DNA of 40,059 nucleotides from Actinomycetota bacterium (GTDB lineage Bacteria > Actinomycetota > Actinomycetes > S36-B12). A program made the translations under genes and the position numbers. The DNA is taken from the NCBI GenBank assembly GCA_030681835.1, contig JAUXRN010000140.1:1-40059 (forward strand). The letters are read 5' to 3'. Below the pieces are notes generated by a model, which saw only the letters and a program-made list of their open reading frames with translations, was not told the origin of the DNA and ran no database searches. Positions 18,589 through 27,330 of the stretch are shown here, piece by piece. The first letter of the stretch is position 1; every line of letters starts with the position of its first letter.

Positions 18589-18656
18589 CCGGGCGCCGGC
18601 CCGGGGTCGGCCGCGTGTCTCCCCCGTCGCGCGGTCGGCCCCCGACCGGCGCCCGG
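18589..18656. repeat. Long GC-rich inverted repeat between rpmE and prfA
   Basis: An 11-bp perfect inverted repeat (18589-18599 with 18646-18656) encloses ~46 nt with further self-complementary GC stretches, e.g. CGGTCGG/CCGACCG. It may act as the rpmE terminator. Confidence 0.55.
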
Positions 18657-18684
18657 CCCATTTGCTCGCTAGGGGAGTCCGCTG

Positions 18685-19755
18685 ATGTTCGAGTCCTGCG
18701 CCGACCTGGTAGATGAGTACGACGAGGTCGAGCGGCAGCTGGCGAACCCCGAGGTCCACGGGGACCAGGCCGCTGCGCGTCAGCTCGGCCGGAGGTACGC
18801 CCAACTCCGGCCCGTCGTGGCCGCGTACCGCGAATGGCTGGCAGCGTCCGAGGACCTCGAGGCAGCTCGCGAACTCGGGGTCGACGACGCGTCCTTCGCG
18901 GACGAGGTGGCCCCCCTCCAGGACCGCACCGATGGCGCCGCCGAGCGGCTCACCGCGCTGCTGCTGCCCCGCGACCCGATGGATGACAAGGACGTCATCG
19001 TGGAGGTCAAGGCGGGCGAGGGCGGCGAGGAGTCGGCGCTGTTCGCCAGCGACCTGGCCCGGATGTACATCCGCTACGCCGAGAGGCGCGGGTGGACGAC
19101 CCAGGTGCTCGAGGTGGTCGAGTCCGACCTCGGCGGCTACAAGGACATCGCGATCGCGGTCAAGGCCCGGGGGGTGCCCGAGCCAGGCGATGCACCCTTC
19201 GCCCGGCTGAAGTTCGAGGGCGGAGTGCACCGCGTGCAGCGCGTGCCGGTGACCGAGTCTCAGGGCCGGATCCACACGTCGGCTGCCGGCGTCCTTGTCC
19301 TGCCCGAGGCCGAGGACGTTGACGTCGTCATCGACCCCAACGACCTGCGGATCGATGTCTACCGCTCGTCCGGACCGGGAGGCCAGAGCGTCAACACGAC
19401 CGATTCCGCCGTTCGCATCACGCACGTGCCCACGGGCACCGTCGTCTCGTGCCAGAACGAGAAGAGCCAGCTGCAGAACAAGGAGTCGGCGATGCGCATC
19501 CTGCGGGCCCGGCTGCTTGCCGTGGCCGAGGAGCAGGCCGCGAAGGACGCGTCCGATGCCCGCCGGTCGCAGGTACGCACCGTCGACCGCAGCGAGCGCA
19601 TCCGCACCTACAACTTCCCGGAGAACAGGCTCAGCGACCATCGCGTGGGCTTCAAGTCGCACAACCTCGATCAAGTGCTCGACGGCGACCTCGACGCCGT
19701 GATCGACGCGTGCGTCGAGGCCGACGAGTCCGCACGGCTTGCAGGCACCGCCTGA
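18685..19755 (+). CDS. prfA: Peptide chain release factor 1
   Basis: Class I release factor, 356 residues, recognising UAA and UAG. The stop-codon tripeptide is PVT in [15 protein letters not shown] (RF1 type PxT, not the SPF of RF2). The peptidyl-hydrolysis motif GGQ lies in [24 protein letters not shown] precedes ATG 18685. The stop overlaps the prmC start by one base, so the factor and the enzyme that methylates its GGQ glutamine are co-translated. Confidence 0.97.
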   Translation: MFESCADLVDEYDEVERQLANPEVHGDQAAARQLGRRYAQLRPVVAAYREWLAASEDLEAARELGVDDASFADEVAPLQDRTDGAAERLTALLLPRDPMDDKDVIVEVKAGEGGEESALFASDLARMYIRYAERRGWTTQVLEVVESDLGGYKDIAIAVKARGVPEPGDAPFARLKFEGGVHRVQRVPVTESQGRIHTSAAGVLVLPEAEDVDVVIDPNDLRIDVYRSSGPGGQSVNTTDSAVRITHVPTGTVVSCQNEKSQLQNKESAMRILRARLLAVAEEQAAKDASDARRSQVRTVDRSERIRTYNFPENRLSDHRVGFKSHNLDQVLDGDLDAVIDACVEADESARLAGTA

Positions 19756-20738
19756 TGTCGTGGTCGGAGGATCGCACCCTGGGAGGCCGCGTGACCGTTC
19801 GCGACATGCTGTTCGACGCGGAGCACCGGCTGGGCGCGGTGGGCATTCCTTCGCCGTCCTTCGACGCTGCCGAACTGGTCGCCTTCGCCCTCGGCACCAC
19901 GCGCACCCGGCTCTTCCTGCAGGACGAGGTCACGCCCGAGCAACGGGTGCGGATCGAGCAGCTGCTGGGCCGGCGACTGTCGCGGGTCCCGCTGCAGCAC
20001 CTCATCGGCAAGGCGGGGTTCCGCCACATCGAGGTGGAGGTGGGGCCAGGAGTCTTCATCCCGCGGCCCGAGACCGAGCTCGTCACTGAGGCAGGCATCC
20101 GCGAGCTCGACGCCAGGCCGGCGGCCGAGCGCATCGGCGTCGACCTGTGCGCGGGCAGCGGCGCCATCGCGATCAGCCTGGGCGTGGAGGTGGCCGGGAG
20201 CCGGATCCACGCGGTCGAGTTGGACGACCCGGCCGTCGAGTGGACCCGACGCAACGTTGCGGCGCACGATGCGGCGCTGGTTGCTCGCGGCTCGCGCGTG
20301 GAGGTGCTCCATCACGACGCCACCGTCGTGGCCGACCCCGGGCATCCGCTCGCTCGGCTGGCCGGGCAGGTTGCCGTCGTCGTCACCAACCCGCCCTACA
20401 TCCCTGACGGCATGATCCCCCGGGACCCCGAGGTGCGCGATCACGAGCCGCGGCTCGCGCTGTACGGCGGGGCGGACGGTCTCGACGTCGCTCGTGCCGT
20501 AGCGCGGACGGCCGCCATCCTGCTGCGTCCCGGTGGACTGCTCGCCATGGAGCACGCCGATATCCAGGGGGCCGCGGCCGGGCTGTCCGGCGTGCCGGGC
20601 CTGGTCTCGGGGATGCTCGCCGACGAGGAGCTTTCGCTGCTCGCCGATGTCCCGCTCGGCCGACCGCTGTTCACGTCCGTCGTCGACCGCATCGACCTCA
20701 ACGGGCTGCCCCGGTTCACCCTGGCCAGGCGGGTGTAG
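19755..20738 (+). CDS. prmC: Release factor glutamine N5-methyltransferase
   Basis: HemK-type methyltransferase, 327 residues, using S-adenosylmethionine to methylate the GGQ glutamine of RF1/RF2. Seen: N-terminal helical domain with LLGRRLSRVPLQHLIGKAGF; FIPRPETE; SAM-binding VDLCAGSGAIAISLG; the hallmark NPPY in VVTNPPYIP. Start ATG 19755 overlaps the prfA stop; a GTG at 19792 is out of this frame. Confidence 0.95.
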   Translation: MSWSEDRTLGGRVTVRDMLFDAEHRLGAVGIPSPSFDAAELVAFALGTTRTRLFLQDEVTPEQRVRIEQLLGRRLSRVPLQHLIGKAGFRHIEVEVGPGVFIPRPETELVTEAGIRELDARPAAERIGVDLCAGSGAIAISLGVEVAGSRIHAVELDDPAVEWTRRNVAAHDAALVARGSRVEVLHHDATVVADPGHPLARLAGQVAVVVTNPPYIPDGMIPRDPEVRDHEPRLALYGGADGLDVARAVARTAAILLRPGGLLAMEHADIQGAAAGLSGVPGLVSGMLADEELSLLADVPLGRPLFTSVVDRIDLNGLPRFTLARRV

Positions 20739-20762
20739 CAGGGCGATGCCCGGACTACGCGG

Positions 20763-21425
20763 ATGACAGTGCGGATCGCCTGCGCAGACGGGCGCGATCG
20801 CGAGCGCGCCGTGGCTGCCGCCCTTGCGGCAGTGCGTCGCGGCGATCTCGTGCTGCTCCCGACCGAGGGTGCCTATGCCGTTGTCACGGACGCGTTCTCG
20901 GCCCGCGGAACAGCGGCGATGCGTGCTGCGAAGGGGGCAGACGAGGATCTCCCGTTGCCGGTGCTCGTCGGCCGCCGCACCACCGTGGCCGGGGTCGCGA
21001 TCCGCATTGGCGACGATGCCCAACGGCTGATGGACGCCTTCTGGCCGGGGCCGCTGACGGTGCTCCTGACGCCGCAGCCGAGCCTGGCATGGGACCACCC
21101 GGACGGCGCCCCCGTGGCGTTGCGCATGCCGCTGCACCCCGTGGCCCTGGCCGTCCTCGCCGCCGCCGGACCGCTGGCCGCCTCGTCGGCCAACCTGCCG
21201 GGCCTGGCGGTCCCTCTGGATGTCGACGACGCCCTCGTGCAACTTGGCGACGCCATCACGGTGGCGCTCGACGCCGGCCCGGCCGTTCACGACACGCTGC
21301 CGAGCAGCGTCGTCGACGCAACCGGCGCCGTGCCGGTCCTGCTGCGCGAGGGGGCGCTGAGCCTGGTCGATCTTCGCCGCGTGTGCCCTCACGCCATCCC
21401 CGGGCCGGGTGTCGTCGACGCGTAG
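20763..21425 (+). CDS. TsaC/Sua5/YrdC-family protein with altered active-site motifs
   Basis: 220 residues, clearly the YrdC fold and in the normal position of tsaC behind prmC. The family makes threonylcarbamoyl-AMP from threonine, bicarbonate and ATP for t6A37 of tRNA. Conserved parts: DAFWPGPLTVLL, RMPLHP, LAASSANLPG (SxN). The expected TDTVYG motif reads TEGAYA (residues 34-39), and the expected KGR reads KGA (57-59), so the Asp and Thr of the first motif and the Arg of the KxR pair are replaced. The second SSVVDATG motif is kept. It may be a divergent active enzyme or a degenerate paralogue with the true synthase elsewhere. No obvious ribosome site before ATG 20763. Confidence 0.85.
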   Translation: MTVRIACADGRDRERAVAAALAAVRRGDLVLLPTEGAYAVVTDAFSARGTAAMRAAKGADEDLPLPVLVGRRTTVAGVAIRIGDDAQRLMDAFWPGPLTVLLTPQPSLAWDHPDGAPVALRMPLHPVALAVLAAAGPLAASSANLPGLAVPLDVDDALVQLGDAITVALDAGPAVHDTLPSSVVDATGAVPVLLREGALSLVDLRRVCPHAIPGPGVVDA

Positions 21426-21443
21426 AGTGTCGGCATTGCCGAC
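21423..21443 (+). promoter_or_regulatory. Possible glyA -10 box and 5' hairpin
   Basis: TAGAGT (21423-21428) is followed directly by GTCGGC-ATT-GCCGAC (21429-21443), a 6-bp stem that would sit at the 5' end of the transcript. No -35 seen. No riboswitch recognised. Confidence 0.35.
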
Positions 21444-21461
21444 GGCCCGAGAGGTAAGCGA

Positions 21462-22724
21462 ATGAATACGACGCCCTTCTGGGGTCCGGACTTCGACCAA
21501 CTGGCCGCGGAGGATCCCGACATCGCGGGCATCGTTCTGGACGAGCTCGAGCGGTTGCGCGGCGGCCTGCAGCTCATCGCCAGCGAGAACTTCACCTCTC
21601 CAGCCGTGCTCGCCGCCCTCGGCTCCACGCTCAGCAACAAGTACGCCGAGGGCTATCCGGGCAAGCGGTACTACGGCGGCTGCGCCGAAGTGGACCGGGC
21701 CGAGATCATCGGCATCGAGCGGGCCAAGGCGCTCTTCGGTGCCGACCATGCCAACCTGCAGCCCCACAGCGGAGCGAGCGCGAACATCGCCGCATACGGC
21801 GCGTTCGTGTCACCGGGCGACACCGTCCTGGCGATGAGCCTGCCGCACGGTGGCCATCTCACCCACGGATCGAAGGTGAACTTCTCCGGCAAGTGGTTCG
21901 ACATCGTGTCCTATGGCGTTCGCCAGGACACGGAGCTCATCGACTACGACGAGGTGCGTGCGCTCGCCCACCAGCACCGGCCTCGGATGATCATCACGGG
22001 AGCCACCGCCTACCCGAGGCTGATCGACTTCGGGGCATTCCGCGAGATCGCCGACGAGGTCGGGGCCATCCTCATGGTGGACGCCGCGCACTTCATCGGC
22101 CTCGTGGCCGGGCAGGCGATCCCCAGCCCGGTCCCGTACGCCGACGTCGTGACGTTCACGACGCACAAGGTGCTGCGTGGGCCACGTGGCGGCATGATCG
22201 TCTGCAAGGCCGAGCACGCGGCCGCCATCGACAAGGCGGTCTTCCCCATGATGCAGGGCGGGCCGCTCATGCATGCCGTGGCAGCGAAGGCGGTGGCGCT
22301 CAAGGAGGCCTCGACGCCTGAGTACCGCGCCTACGCTGCCCAGGTGATCGCCAACGCCCAGGCCCTCGCGGCCGGGCTTGCCGACGAGGGGATGCGGCCG
22401 GTGAGCGGCGGGACGGAAACCCACCTGGCCCTGATCGACATCCAGGCGCTGGGCGTGACCGGCAACATCGCGGAGACCCGCTGCGACGCCGCGCGGATCA
22501 CCCTGAACAAGAACGCCATTCCGTACGATCCGCAACCACCGTCCAAGGGTTCCGGGATCCGGGTGGGCACGCCGGCCGTCACGACGCAGGGGATGGCCGA
22601 GAGCGACATGGCCCAGATCGCCAGCCTCATCGGTCGGGCCATCCGCGAGGAAGCCCCCGCCGACGAACTCGGGGCCGAGGTCGCTGCCCTCGTCGGCATG
22701 CACCCGGCGTACCCCCGGGGCTGA
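21462..22724 (+). CDS. glyA: Serine hydroxymethyltransferase
   Basis: PLP enzyme, 420 residues, interconverting serine and glycine with tetrahydrofolate; the main source of one-carbon units. PLP lysine K236 in [12 protein letters not shown] (most members read TTHKTLRGPRGG). Also LQLIASENF near the N-terminus, [14 protein letters not shown], and [15 protein letters not shown] upstream serves ATG 21462. Its position between tsaC and wecA also occurs in Streptomyces-type genomes. Confidence 0.97.
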   Translation: MNTTPFWGPDFDQLAAEDPDIAGIVLDELERLRGGLQLIASENFTSPAVLAALGSTLSNKYAEGYPGKRYYGGCAEVDRAEIIGIERAKALFGADHANLQPHSGASANIAAYGAFVSPGDTVLAMSLPHGGHLTHGSKVNFSGKWFDIVSYGVRQDTELIDYDEVRALAHQHRPRMIITGATAYPRLIDFGAFREIADEVGAILMVDAAHFIGLVAGQAIPSPVPYADVVTFTTHKVLRGPRGGMIVCKAEHAAAIDKAVFPMMQGGPLMHAVAAKAVALKEASTPEYRAYAAQVIANAQALAAGLADEGMRPVSGGTETHLALIDIQALGVTGNIAETRCDAARITLNKNAIPYDPQPPSKGSGIRVGTPAVTTQGMAESDMAQIASLIGRAIREEAPADELGAEVAALVGMHPAYPRG

Positions 22725-22732
22725 CCCTCGCC

Positions 22733-23854
22733 ATGCGCGAGTACCTGCTCTGCCTGCTGGCCGCTGCGGCGGTGGCCTACCTGCTGACGAACCCGGTCCG
22801 CAGCCTGGCGCTGCGACTGGGGGTCATGGCCCCGGTCCGGGACCGCGACGTCCACGACAAGCCGATCCCGAGGCTGGGCGGACTGGCGATGGTCGGGGGC
22901 CTGCTGGCGGGCCTTCTCCTGGCCAGCAAGCTGCCGATGATGCGGGCCGTCTTCGACGGCTCCAACAGCGCCATCGCGCTGCTGTCGGGAGTCGCGATCA
23001 TCGTCCTGCTCGGGATCGTCGACGACAAGTGGGGGCTCGACGCCCCGACGAAGCTGGCCGGCCAGGTCCTGGCGGCAGGGGTCATGGCCTTCCAGGGCAT
23101 CGCCGTCATCTGGCTGCCGATCGGCGGCACCTTCGTCCTGGACCCGGTGACGAGCGTCCTGTTCACCGTCATCATCGTCCTGGTCAGCATCAACGCGATC
23201 AACTTCGTCGATGGTCTCGACGGGCTCGCGGCCGGGATCGTGGCCGTGGCCGCCGGGGCCTTCTTCGCGTACTCGTACCTGCTCTCGGTGGAGCTCGGCT
23301 TCGAGAGAGCCACCCTCGCGACGCTGGTGTCGGCGCTCCTTGTCGGGATGTGCCTTGGTTTCCTGCCGAACAACCTCTTCCCGGCCCGCATCTTCATGGG
23401 CGACACCGGCTCGATGACCCTTGGCCTGCTGCTCGCGGCCAGCACGATCACGCTGTCCGGCCAGGTCGACCCGAGCGCGGTCGCGGGCGGCACGCTGCTG
23501 CCCACTCTGCTGCCCATCCTGCTGCCGGTTGCCGTGCTCGCCGTGCCGCTCGTCGACCTGCTCCTGGCCGTCATCCGACGCACGCGGGCCGGCCGCAATC
23601 CCTTCGCGCCGGACAAGCAGCATCTGCATCACCGGCTGCTGGAGATGGGCCACTCCCAGCGACGGGCCGTGTTCGTCATGTACGCGTGGACGGGGCTGCT
23701 GGCGGGGGCAGCCGTGGCCGTGGCCTTCGTGCCGCCGATCTGGGCCGGGATCGGCTTCCTGGTCGGCCTGGCCATCCTCGTGACCCTCGTCCGCAGGCCG
23801 GCCGGGCAGGCGCCGGCCTCGGTGCACCAGCTCGGGACCGGCACGCGCGGCTGA
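22733..23854 (+). CDS. wecA: Undecaprenyl-phosphate GlcNAc-1-phosphate transferase (WecA/TagO type)
   Basis: Polytopic membrane enzyme, 373 residues, ~11 hydrophobic segments. It starts cell-wall polymer linkers by moving a sugar-1-phosphate from a UDP-sugar to the lipid carrier; in actinobacteria this is the arabinogalactan or teichoic-acid linker. Seen: IVDDKWGLD (Mg-binding DD), NAINFVDGLDGLAAG, FMGDTGSM, and the cytoplasmic HLHHRLLEMGHSQR motif. It lies 8 nt after glyA, likely co-transcribed. The exact polymer is not decided by sequence. Confidence 0.93.
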   Translation: MREYLLCLLAAAAVAYLLTNPVRSLALRLGVMAPVRDRDVHDKPIPRLGGLAMVGGLLAGLLLASKLPMMRAVFDGSNSAIALLSGVAIIVLLGIVDDKWGLDAPTKLAGQVLAAGVMAFQGIAVIWLPIGGTFVLDPVTSVLFTVIIVLVSINAINFVDGLDGLAAGIVAVAAGAFFAYSYLLSVELGFERATLATLVSALLVGMCLGFLPNNLFPARIFMGDTGSMTLGLLLAASTITLSGQVDPSAVAGGTLLPTLLPILLPVAVLAVPLVDLLLAVIRRTRAGRNPFAPDKQHLHHRLLEMGHSQRRAVFVMYAWTGLLAGAAVAVAFVPPIWAGIGFLVGLAILVTLVRRPAGQAPASVHQLGTGTRG

Positions 23855-23918
23855 GCGGGTGACCAAGGCCACGTCGCGACGCTGCCAATCCCATTTGGGG
23901 GTGGCTAACTCCTTGCGA

Positions 23919-23924
23919 TAGCGT
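23919..23924 (+). promoter_or_regulatory. -10 box TAGCGT of the ATP synthase operon
   Basis: TAGCGT ends 7 nt before GTG 23932. A weak TTGGGG (23895-23900) lies 18 nt upstream. It probably gives a leaderless transcript for the operon. Confidence 0.45.
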
Positions 23925-23931
23925 CACTTTC

Positions 23932-24336
23932 GTGCCCTCCATCGACTCTCAGGTGCTGCTTCGCGCGGGATCTGTGACGCTTCTGGTCGGTGTCGTGGGC
24001 ACGGTCATCGGTGCCGTGGTCGCGGGCACGCCCGGGCTCATCGCCGGAGTGCTCGGCACGATCATCGTGCTGGCGTTCTTCACGGCGGGCCAGTTGGTGC
24101 TTGGTGCGGTGCTGAAGAACAATCCGCAGAACGCGATGCTGGTCGCGATGACCCTCTACCTCGTGAAGATCGGCATCCTCCTCGTCCTGCTGCTGGTGCT
24201 CCAGGACGCCACCTTCTTCGCCCCTCGCGTCTTCGCCGCCGTGATCGTCGCGTGCACCCTGGCGTGGACCTTCATGGAGGTCCTGATCTTCTCTCGGACG
24301 AAGGTTCTCTACGTCGAGCCGGAGGCCCAGAAGTGA
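23932..24336 (+). CDS. atpI: AtpI-like membrane protein, first gene of atp operon
   Basis: 134 residues, four hydrophobic segments, matching the position and shape of the small ATP synthase protein I gene that heads actinobacterial atp operons (equivalent of mycobacterial Rv1303 behind wecA). AtpI proteins assist assembly of the c-ring; this role is inferred. No catalytic motifs. The stop overlaps the next start as GTGA. Confidence 0.75.
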   Translation: MPSIDSQVLLRAGSVTLLVGVVGTVIGAVVAGTPGLIAGVLGTIIVLAFFTAGQLVLGAVLKNNPQNAMLVAMTLYLVKIGILLVLLLVLQDATFFAPRVFAAVIVACTLAWTFMEVLIFSRTKVLYVEPEAQK

Positions 24337-24689
24337 GCGCCCCCCGGGACGCCAGGACCCCATCCGGCTGGTACGGTTCGGGCGCGCGGAGGCGGACCGT
24401 CACGATGGACGACGCCCAGAGGATGTCCAACTCGGCGTGGGTCACCAGCAGCCGCTTGATTTCGGGCCTGATCCTGTACACCGGCCTCGGCTGGCTGGTG
24501 TCGAGGTGGGTTGGCCACCAGGCGCTCCTGATGGCCATCGGGGCGATGGTGGGACTGGGTCTGTCGTACTACCTGGTGTTCACCAGCCTGGCCCAGGAGA
24601 CGCGCAGCGACCAGCAGCGGAACGACAGCGCAGGACCGGATCGGCCGGGTACGCAGATGAGGGGCACGGAGGAGCCTGGTGTCAGCTGA
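24333..24689 (+). CDS. atpZ: AtpZ-like small membrane protein
   Basis: 118 residues; the central ~50 residues form two helices with ILYTGLGWLVSRWVG and AIGAMVGLGLSYYLVF, the pattern of the AtpZ/AtpI family (possible Mg/Ca uptake or c-ring assembly helper). The Arg-rich N-terminus and Gln/Asp-rich tail are hydrophilic. GTG 24333 overlaps the preceding stop. An internal ATG at 24405 is a possible alternative start. The 3' end overlaps atpB by 11 nt. Confidence 0.7.
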   Translation: MSAPRDARTPSGWYGSGARRRTVTMDDAQRMSNSAWVTSSRLISGLILYTGLGWLVSRWVGHQALLMAIGAMVGLGLSYYLVFTSLAQETRSDQQRNDSAGPDRPGTQMRGTEEPGVS

Positions 24690-25506
24690 TGTAGTGGTCG
24701 CCTCAGGCGGCCTGGACTGCCACCTGCTGTCCGGCTGCGGATTCCCCGCGCCAGGGGCCGAGATCTTCATGTTCGACGAGATCGCCTCGTTCACGATCGG
24801 CAACCTCGAGTTCGGCATCACCAAGGTCACCGTCCTGCTGTTCCTGTGCGTGTTCTTGATCCTGGGCTTCTTCATCTATGCGTTCCGCAGCCCCAAGCTG
24901 GTGCCCCGAGGGGCCCAGAACGTCGGCGAGATGGGCTACCTGTTCATCCGCGACGGGATCTCCCGGGACATCATCGGCAAGGACGGCGACCGGTTCGTGC
25001 CGTACCTGATGTCATTCTTCTTCCTGGTGTGGCTGAGCAACTTCATGGGCATCGTCCCCTTCGCCCAGATCCCGGTCACGTCGATCTTCGCCATCCCCGT
25101 GGCGTTCGCGCTCATCGTCTACGTCACCTGGGTGCCGCTGGGGGTCTACAAGCAGGGCTTCGGCGGGTACTTCAAGGGCATGCTGTTCCCGCCCGGCGTG
25201 CCGAAGGCGATGTACGTCCTGCTGACCCCGCTGGAGTTCCTGTCCAACCTCATCGTGCGCCCGGCCACGCACGCCATCCGTCTGTTCGCCAACATGTTCG
25301 CGGGGCACCTGCTCATCGCCACGTTCAGCATCGCGGCGTTCTACCTGCTCAGCGCCAGCGTCATCGGCATCCTCGGATCCGCTGCCTCGTTCACGGTGGC
25401 GGTGGCGCTCACCGGTTTCGAGGCCCTGATCCAGTTCCTGCAGGCGTACATCTTCACCCTGCTCACGGCGGTGTACATCTCGGGCGCGCTCCACCAGGAG
25501 CACTGA
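24679..25506 (+). CDS. atpB: ATP synthase Fo subunit a
   Basis: 275 residues, six helices, stator half-channels for protons. The essential Arg lies in the RLFANMFAGH segment of the fourth helix region, followed by the conserved C-terminal LQAYIFTLLTAVYI helix. GTG 24679 lies inside the end of the preceding gene with GGAGG upstream; the next in-frame alternatives are far inside. Confidence 0.96.
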   Translation: MSADVVVASGGLDCHLLSGCGFPAPGAEIFMFDEIASFTIGNLEFGITKVTVLLFLCVFLILGFFIYAFRSPKLVPRGAQNVGEMGYLFIRDGISRDIIGKDGDRFVPYLMSFFFLVWLSNFMGIVPFAQIPVTSIFAIPVAFALIVYVTWVPLGVYKQGFGGYFKGMLFPPGVPKAMYVLLTPLEFLSNLIVRPATHAIRLFANMFAGHLLIATFSIAAFYLLSASVIGILGSAASFTVAVALTGFEALIQFLQAYIFTLLTAVYISGALHQEH

Positions 25507-25540
25507 CGACTCCGAGCACCGGCAACACGCCCACAACTGA

Positions 25541-25828
<288 letters not shown>

Positions 25829-25880
25829 TCCGTACCCTCAGGCGGATTCGCCCACAGACTGAACCGGGAAGGTCACCGTC

Positions 25881-26450
25881 GTGATTAACGTCATTGCTGC
25901 AGCCAGCGCGGCCGTCTCCGCGGCGGGCGCCGAGGGCGAGGAGATGCCCTCGGTCCTCGCCGTGCCGATCGACGAGCTGATCATCGGCATCATCGCGTTC
26001 CTGATCGTGTTCGGCGGCCTGGCCAAGATCGCGCTGCCGAGCATCAAGAAGACCCTCGAGGAGCGCACCAACGCCATCGAGGGCGGCATCGAGCGCGCGG
26101 CCAAGGCCGAGGCGGAGGCCAAGGCCCTCGCCGAGGAGTACCGCGCCCAGCTCGCCCAGGCGCGGGAGGAGGCCTCGGCCATCCGCACGCAGGCGCAGGC
26201 GGATCGCTCGGCCCTGATCGAGGAGGCCCGCGGCGAGGCACGGCAGGCGGCCGCGCAGGTCACTGCAGCGGCCGAGGCCCAGCTCGCCGCGGATCGCGCT
26301 CAGGCGACCTCGCAGCTCACCCGGCAGGTCGGCGAGCTCGCCGTGACCCTGGCCGGCAAGGTCGTGGGCCAGTCGCTCACCGACGACGCCCGGGTCCGGG
26401 CCACGGTCGACGAGTTCCTCGACGACCTCGAGCGGCAGGCGACAGGCTGA
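25881..26450 (+). CDS. atpF: ATP synthase Fo subunit b
   Basis: 189 residues. One N-terminal membrane helix (about 34-55, LIIGIIAFLIVFGGLAKI), then a long Ala/Glu/Arg-rich coiled coil that forms the peripheral stalk. GTG 25881. Stop and atpH start overlap (TGATG). Confidence 0.96.
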   Translation: MINVIAAASAAVSAAGAEGEEMPSVLAVPIDELIIGIIAFLIVFGGLAKIALPSIKKTLEERTNAIEGGIERAAKAEAEAKALAEEYRAQLAQAREEASAIRTQAQADRSALIEEARGEARQAAAQVTAAAEAQLAADRAQATSQLTRQVGELAVTLAGKVVGQSLTDDARVRATVDEFLDDLERQATG

Positions 26451-27259
26451 TGATCGGATCGAGTCGCGAGAGCCTCGCCGCCTGCCAGGAGGGCCTGGAC
26501 GGCCTCCGGCAGGAGGCTGGATTCGACCTGCTCGCCGACGAGCTGTTCTCGGTCGCCGCCCTGCTCGATGGCGAAGGCCAGCTGCGCAGCCTGCTTGCCG
26601 ACTCGGGCCAGCCCGCCGCGGTGCGCGATGGCCTGGTGCACCAGCTCTTCGCCGACCGCGTCGGCGCCCTTGCCGTGCGCGTGCTGGCCATGGTCATTGA
26701 CCGGCGCTGGTCGACCGACGTCGATCTCGTCGTGGCCATTGAGCTGCTCGCGGCGCAGGCCGCCTTCACGGGGGCCGAGTCCGACGGGACCCTCGACGCG
26801 ACGGAGGAGGAGCTGTTCCTGTTCGGCCGGGCCCTGGACTCCTCGCCGGCCCTGCAGATGGCGCTGACCGACCCGTCGCAGTCCCCGCAGACGAAGTCGT
26901 CCATCGTTCGAGACCTGCTCGGAGGTCGGGCCACCGCGAGCACGGCCTCCGTCCTGCAGTATGCGGTCGGTCACCTGCACGGTCGCCGGATCGATGCCGT
27001 CGTGGAGGACCTCGGCGCGCTGGCCGCACGGCAGCGGGAGCGCGTGGTCGCCGAGGTGCGGGTCGCGGCGCCCCTCGACGAAACACAGGAGCGGCGCCTG
27101 TCCGGCATCCTCAGCCGGCTCAAGGGCCGCACGGTCCAGCTGAATGTCGCCGTGGACCCCAGCGTCCTCGGTGGAGTGCATGTCCGCATCGGCGACGAGG
27201 TCATCGACGGGACGGTGGCCTCGCGCATGGAGCAGGCTCGCCGGGCCATCATCGGCTAG
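26450..27259 (+). CDS. atpH: ATP synthase F1 subunit delta
   Basis: 269 residues, longer than the ~180 of E. coli but normal for actinobacteria, whose delta has an extended N-terminal half. The conserved C-terminal part is [19 protein letters not shown] and the [16 protein letters not shown] strand. It links the b stalk to F1. Confidence 0.94.
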   Translation: MIGSSRESLAACQEGLDGLRQEAGFDLLADELFSVAALLDGEGQLRSLLADSGQPAAVRDGLVHQLFADRVGALAVRVLAMVIDRRWSTDVDLVVAIELLAAQAAFTGAESDGTLDATEEELFLFGRALDSSPALQMALTDPSQSPQTKSSIVRDLLGGRATASTASVLQYAVGHLHGRRIDAVVEDLGALAARQRERVVAEVRVAAPLDETQERRLSGILSRLKGRTVQLNVAVDPSVLGGVHVRIGDEVIDGTVASRMEQARRAIIG

Positions 27260-27293
27260 ACGTTCCACCCACGCACGCAACCATCGACAGGCC

Positions 27294-27309
27294 GCCCGCG
27301 CGAGCGGGC
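27294..27309 (+). promoter_or_regulatory. GNRA hairpin before atpA
   Basis: GCCCGC-GCGA-GCGGGC, a 6-bp stem with a GCGA tetraloop in the 71-nt atpH-atpA spacer. Possible processing or stability element. Confidence 0.4.
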
Positions 27310-27330
27310 CGAGAAAGAGAGCAGGACACC

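Noticed and set aside
21426-21461. Glycine riboswitch before glyA
   Set aside because: The 36-nt gap is too short for one; only a 6-bp hairpin is present.
19671-21767. 698-codon minus-strand frame over prmC and tsaC
   Set aside because: Antisense shadow with repetitive His/Arg/Asp composition; real genes are on the plus strand.
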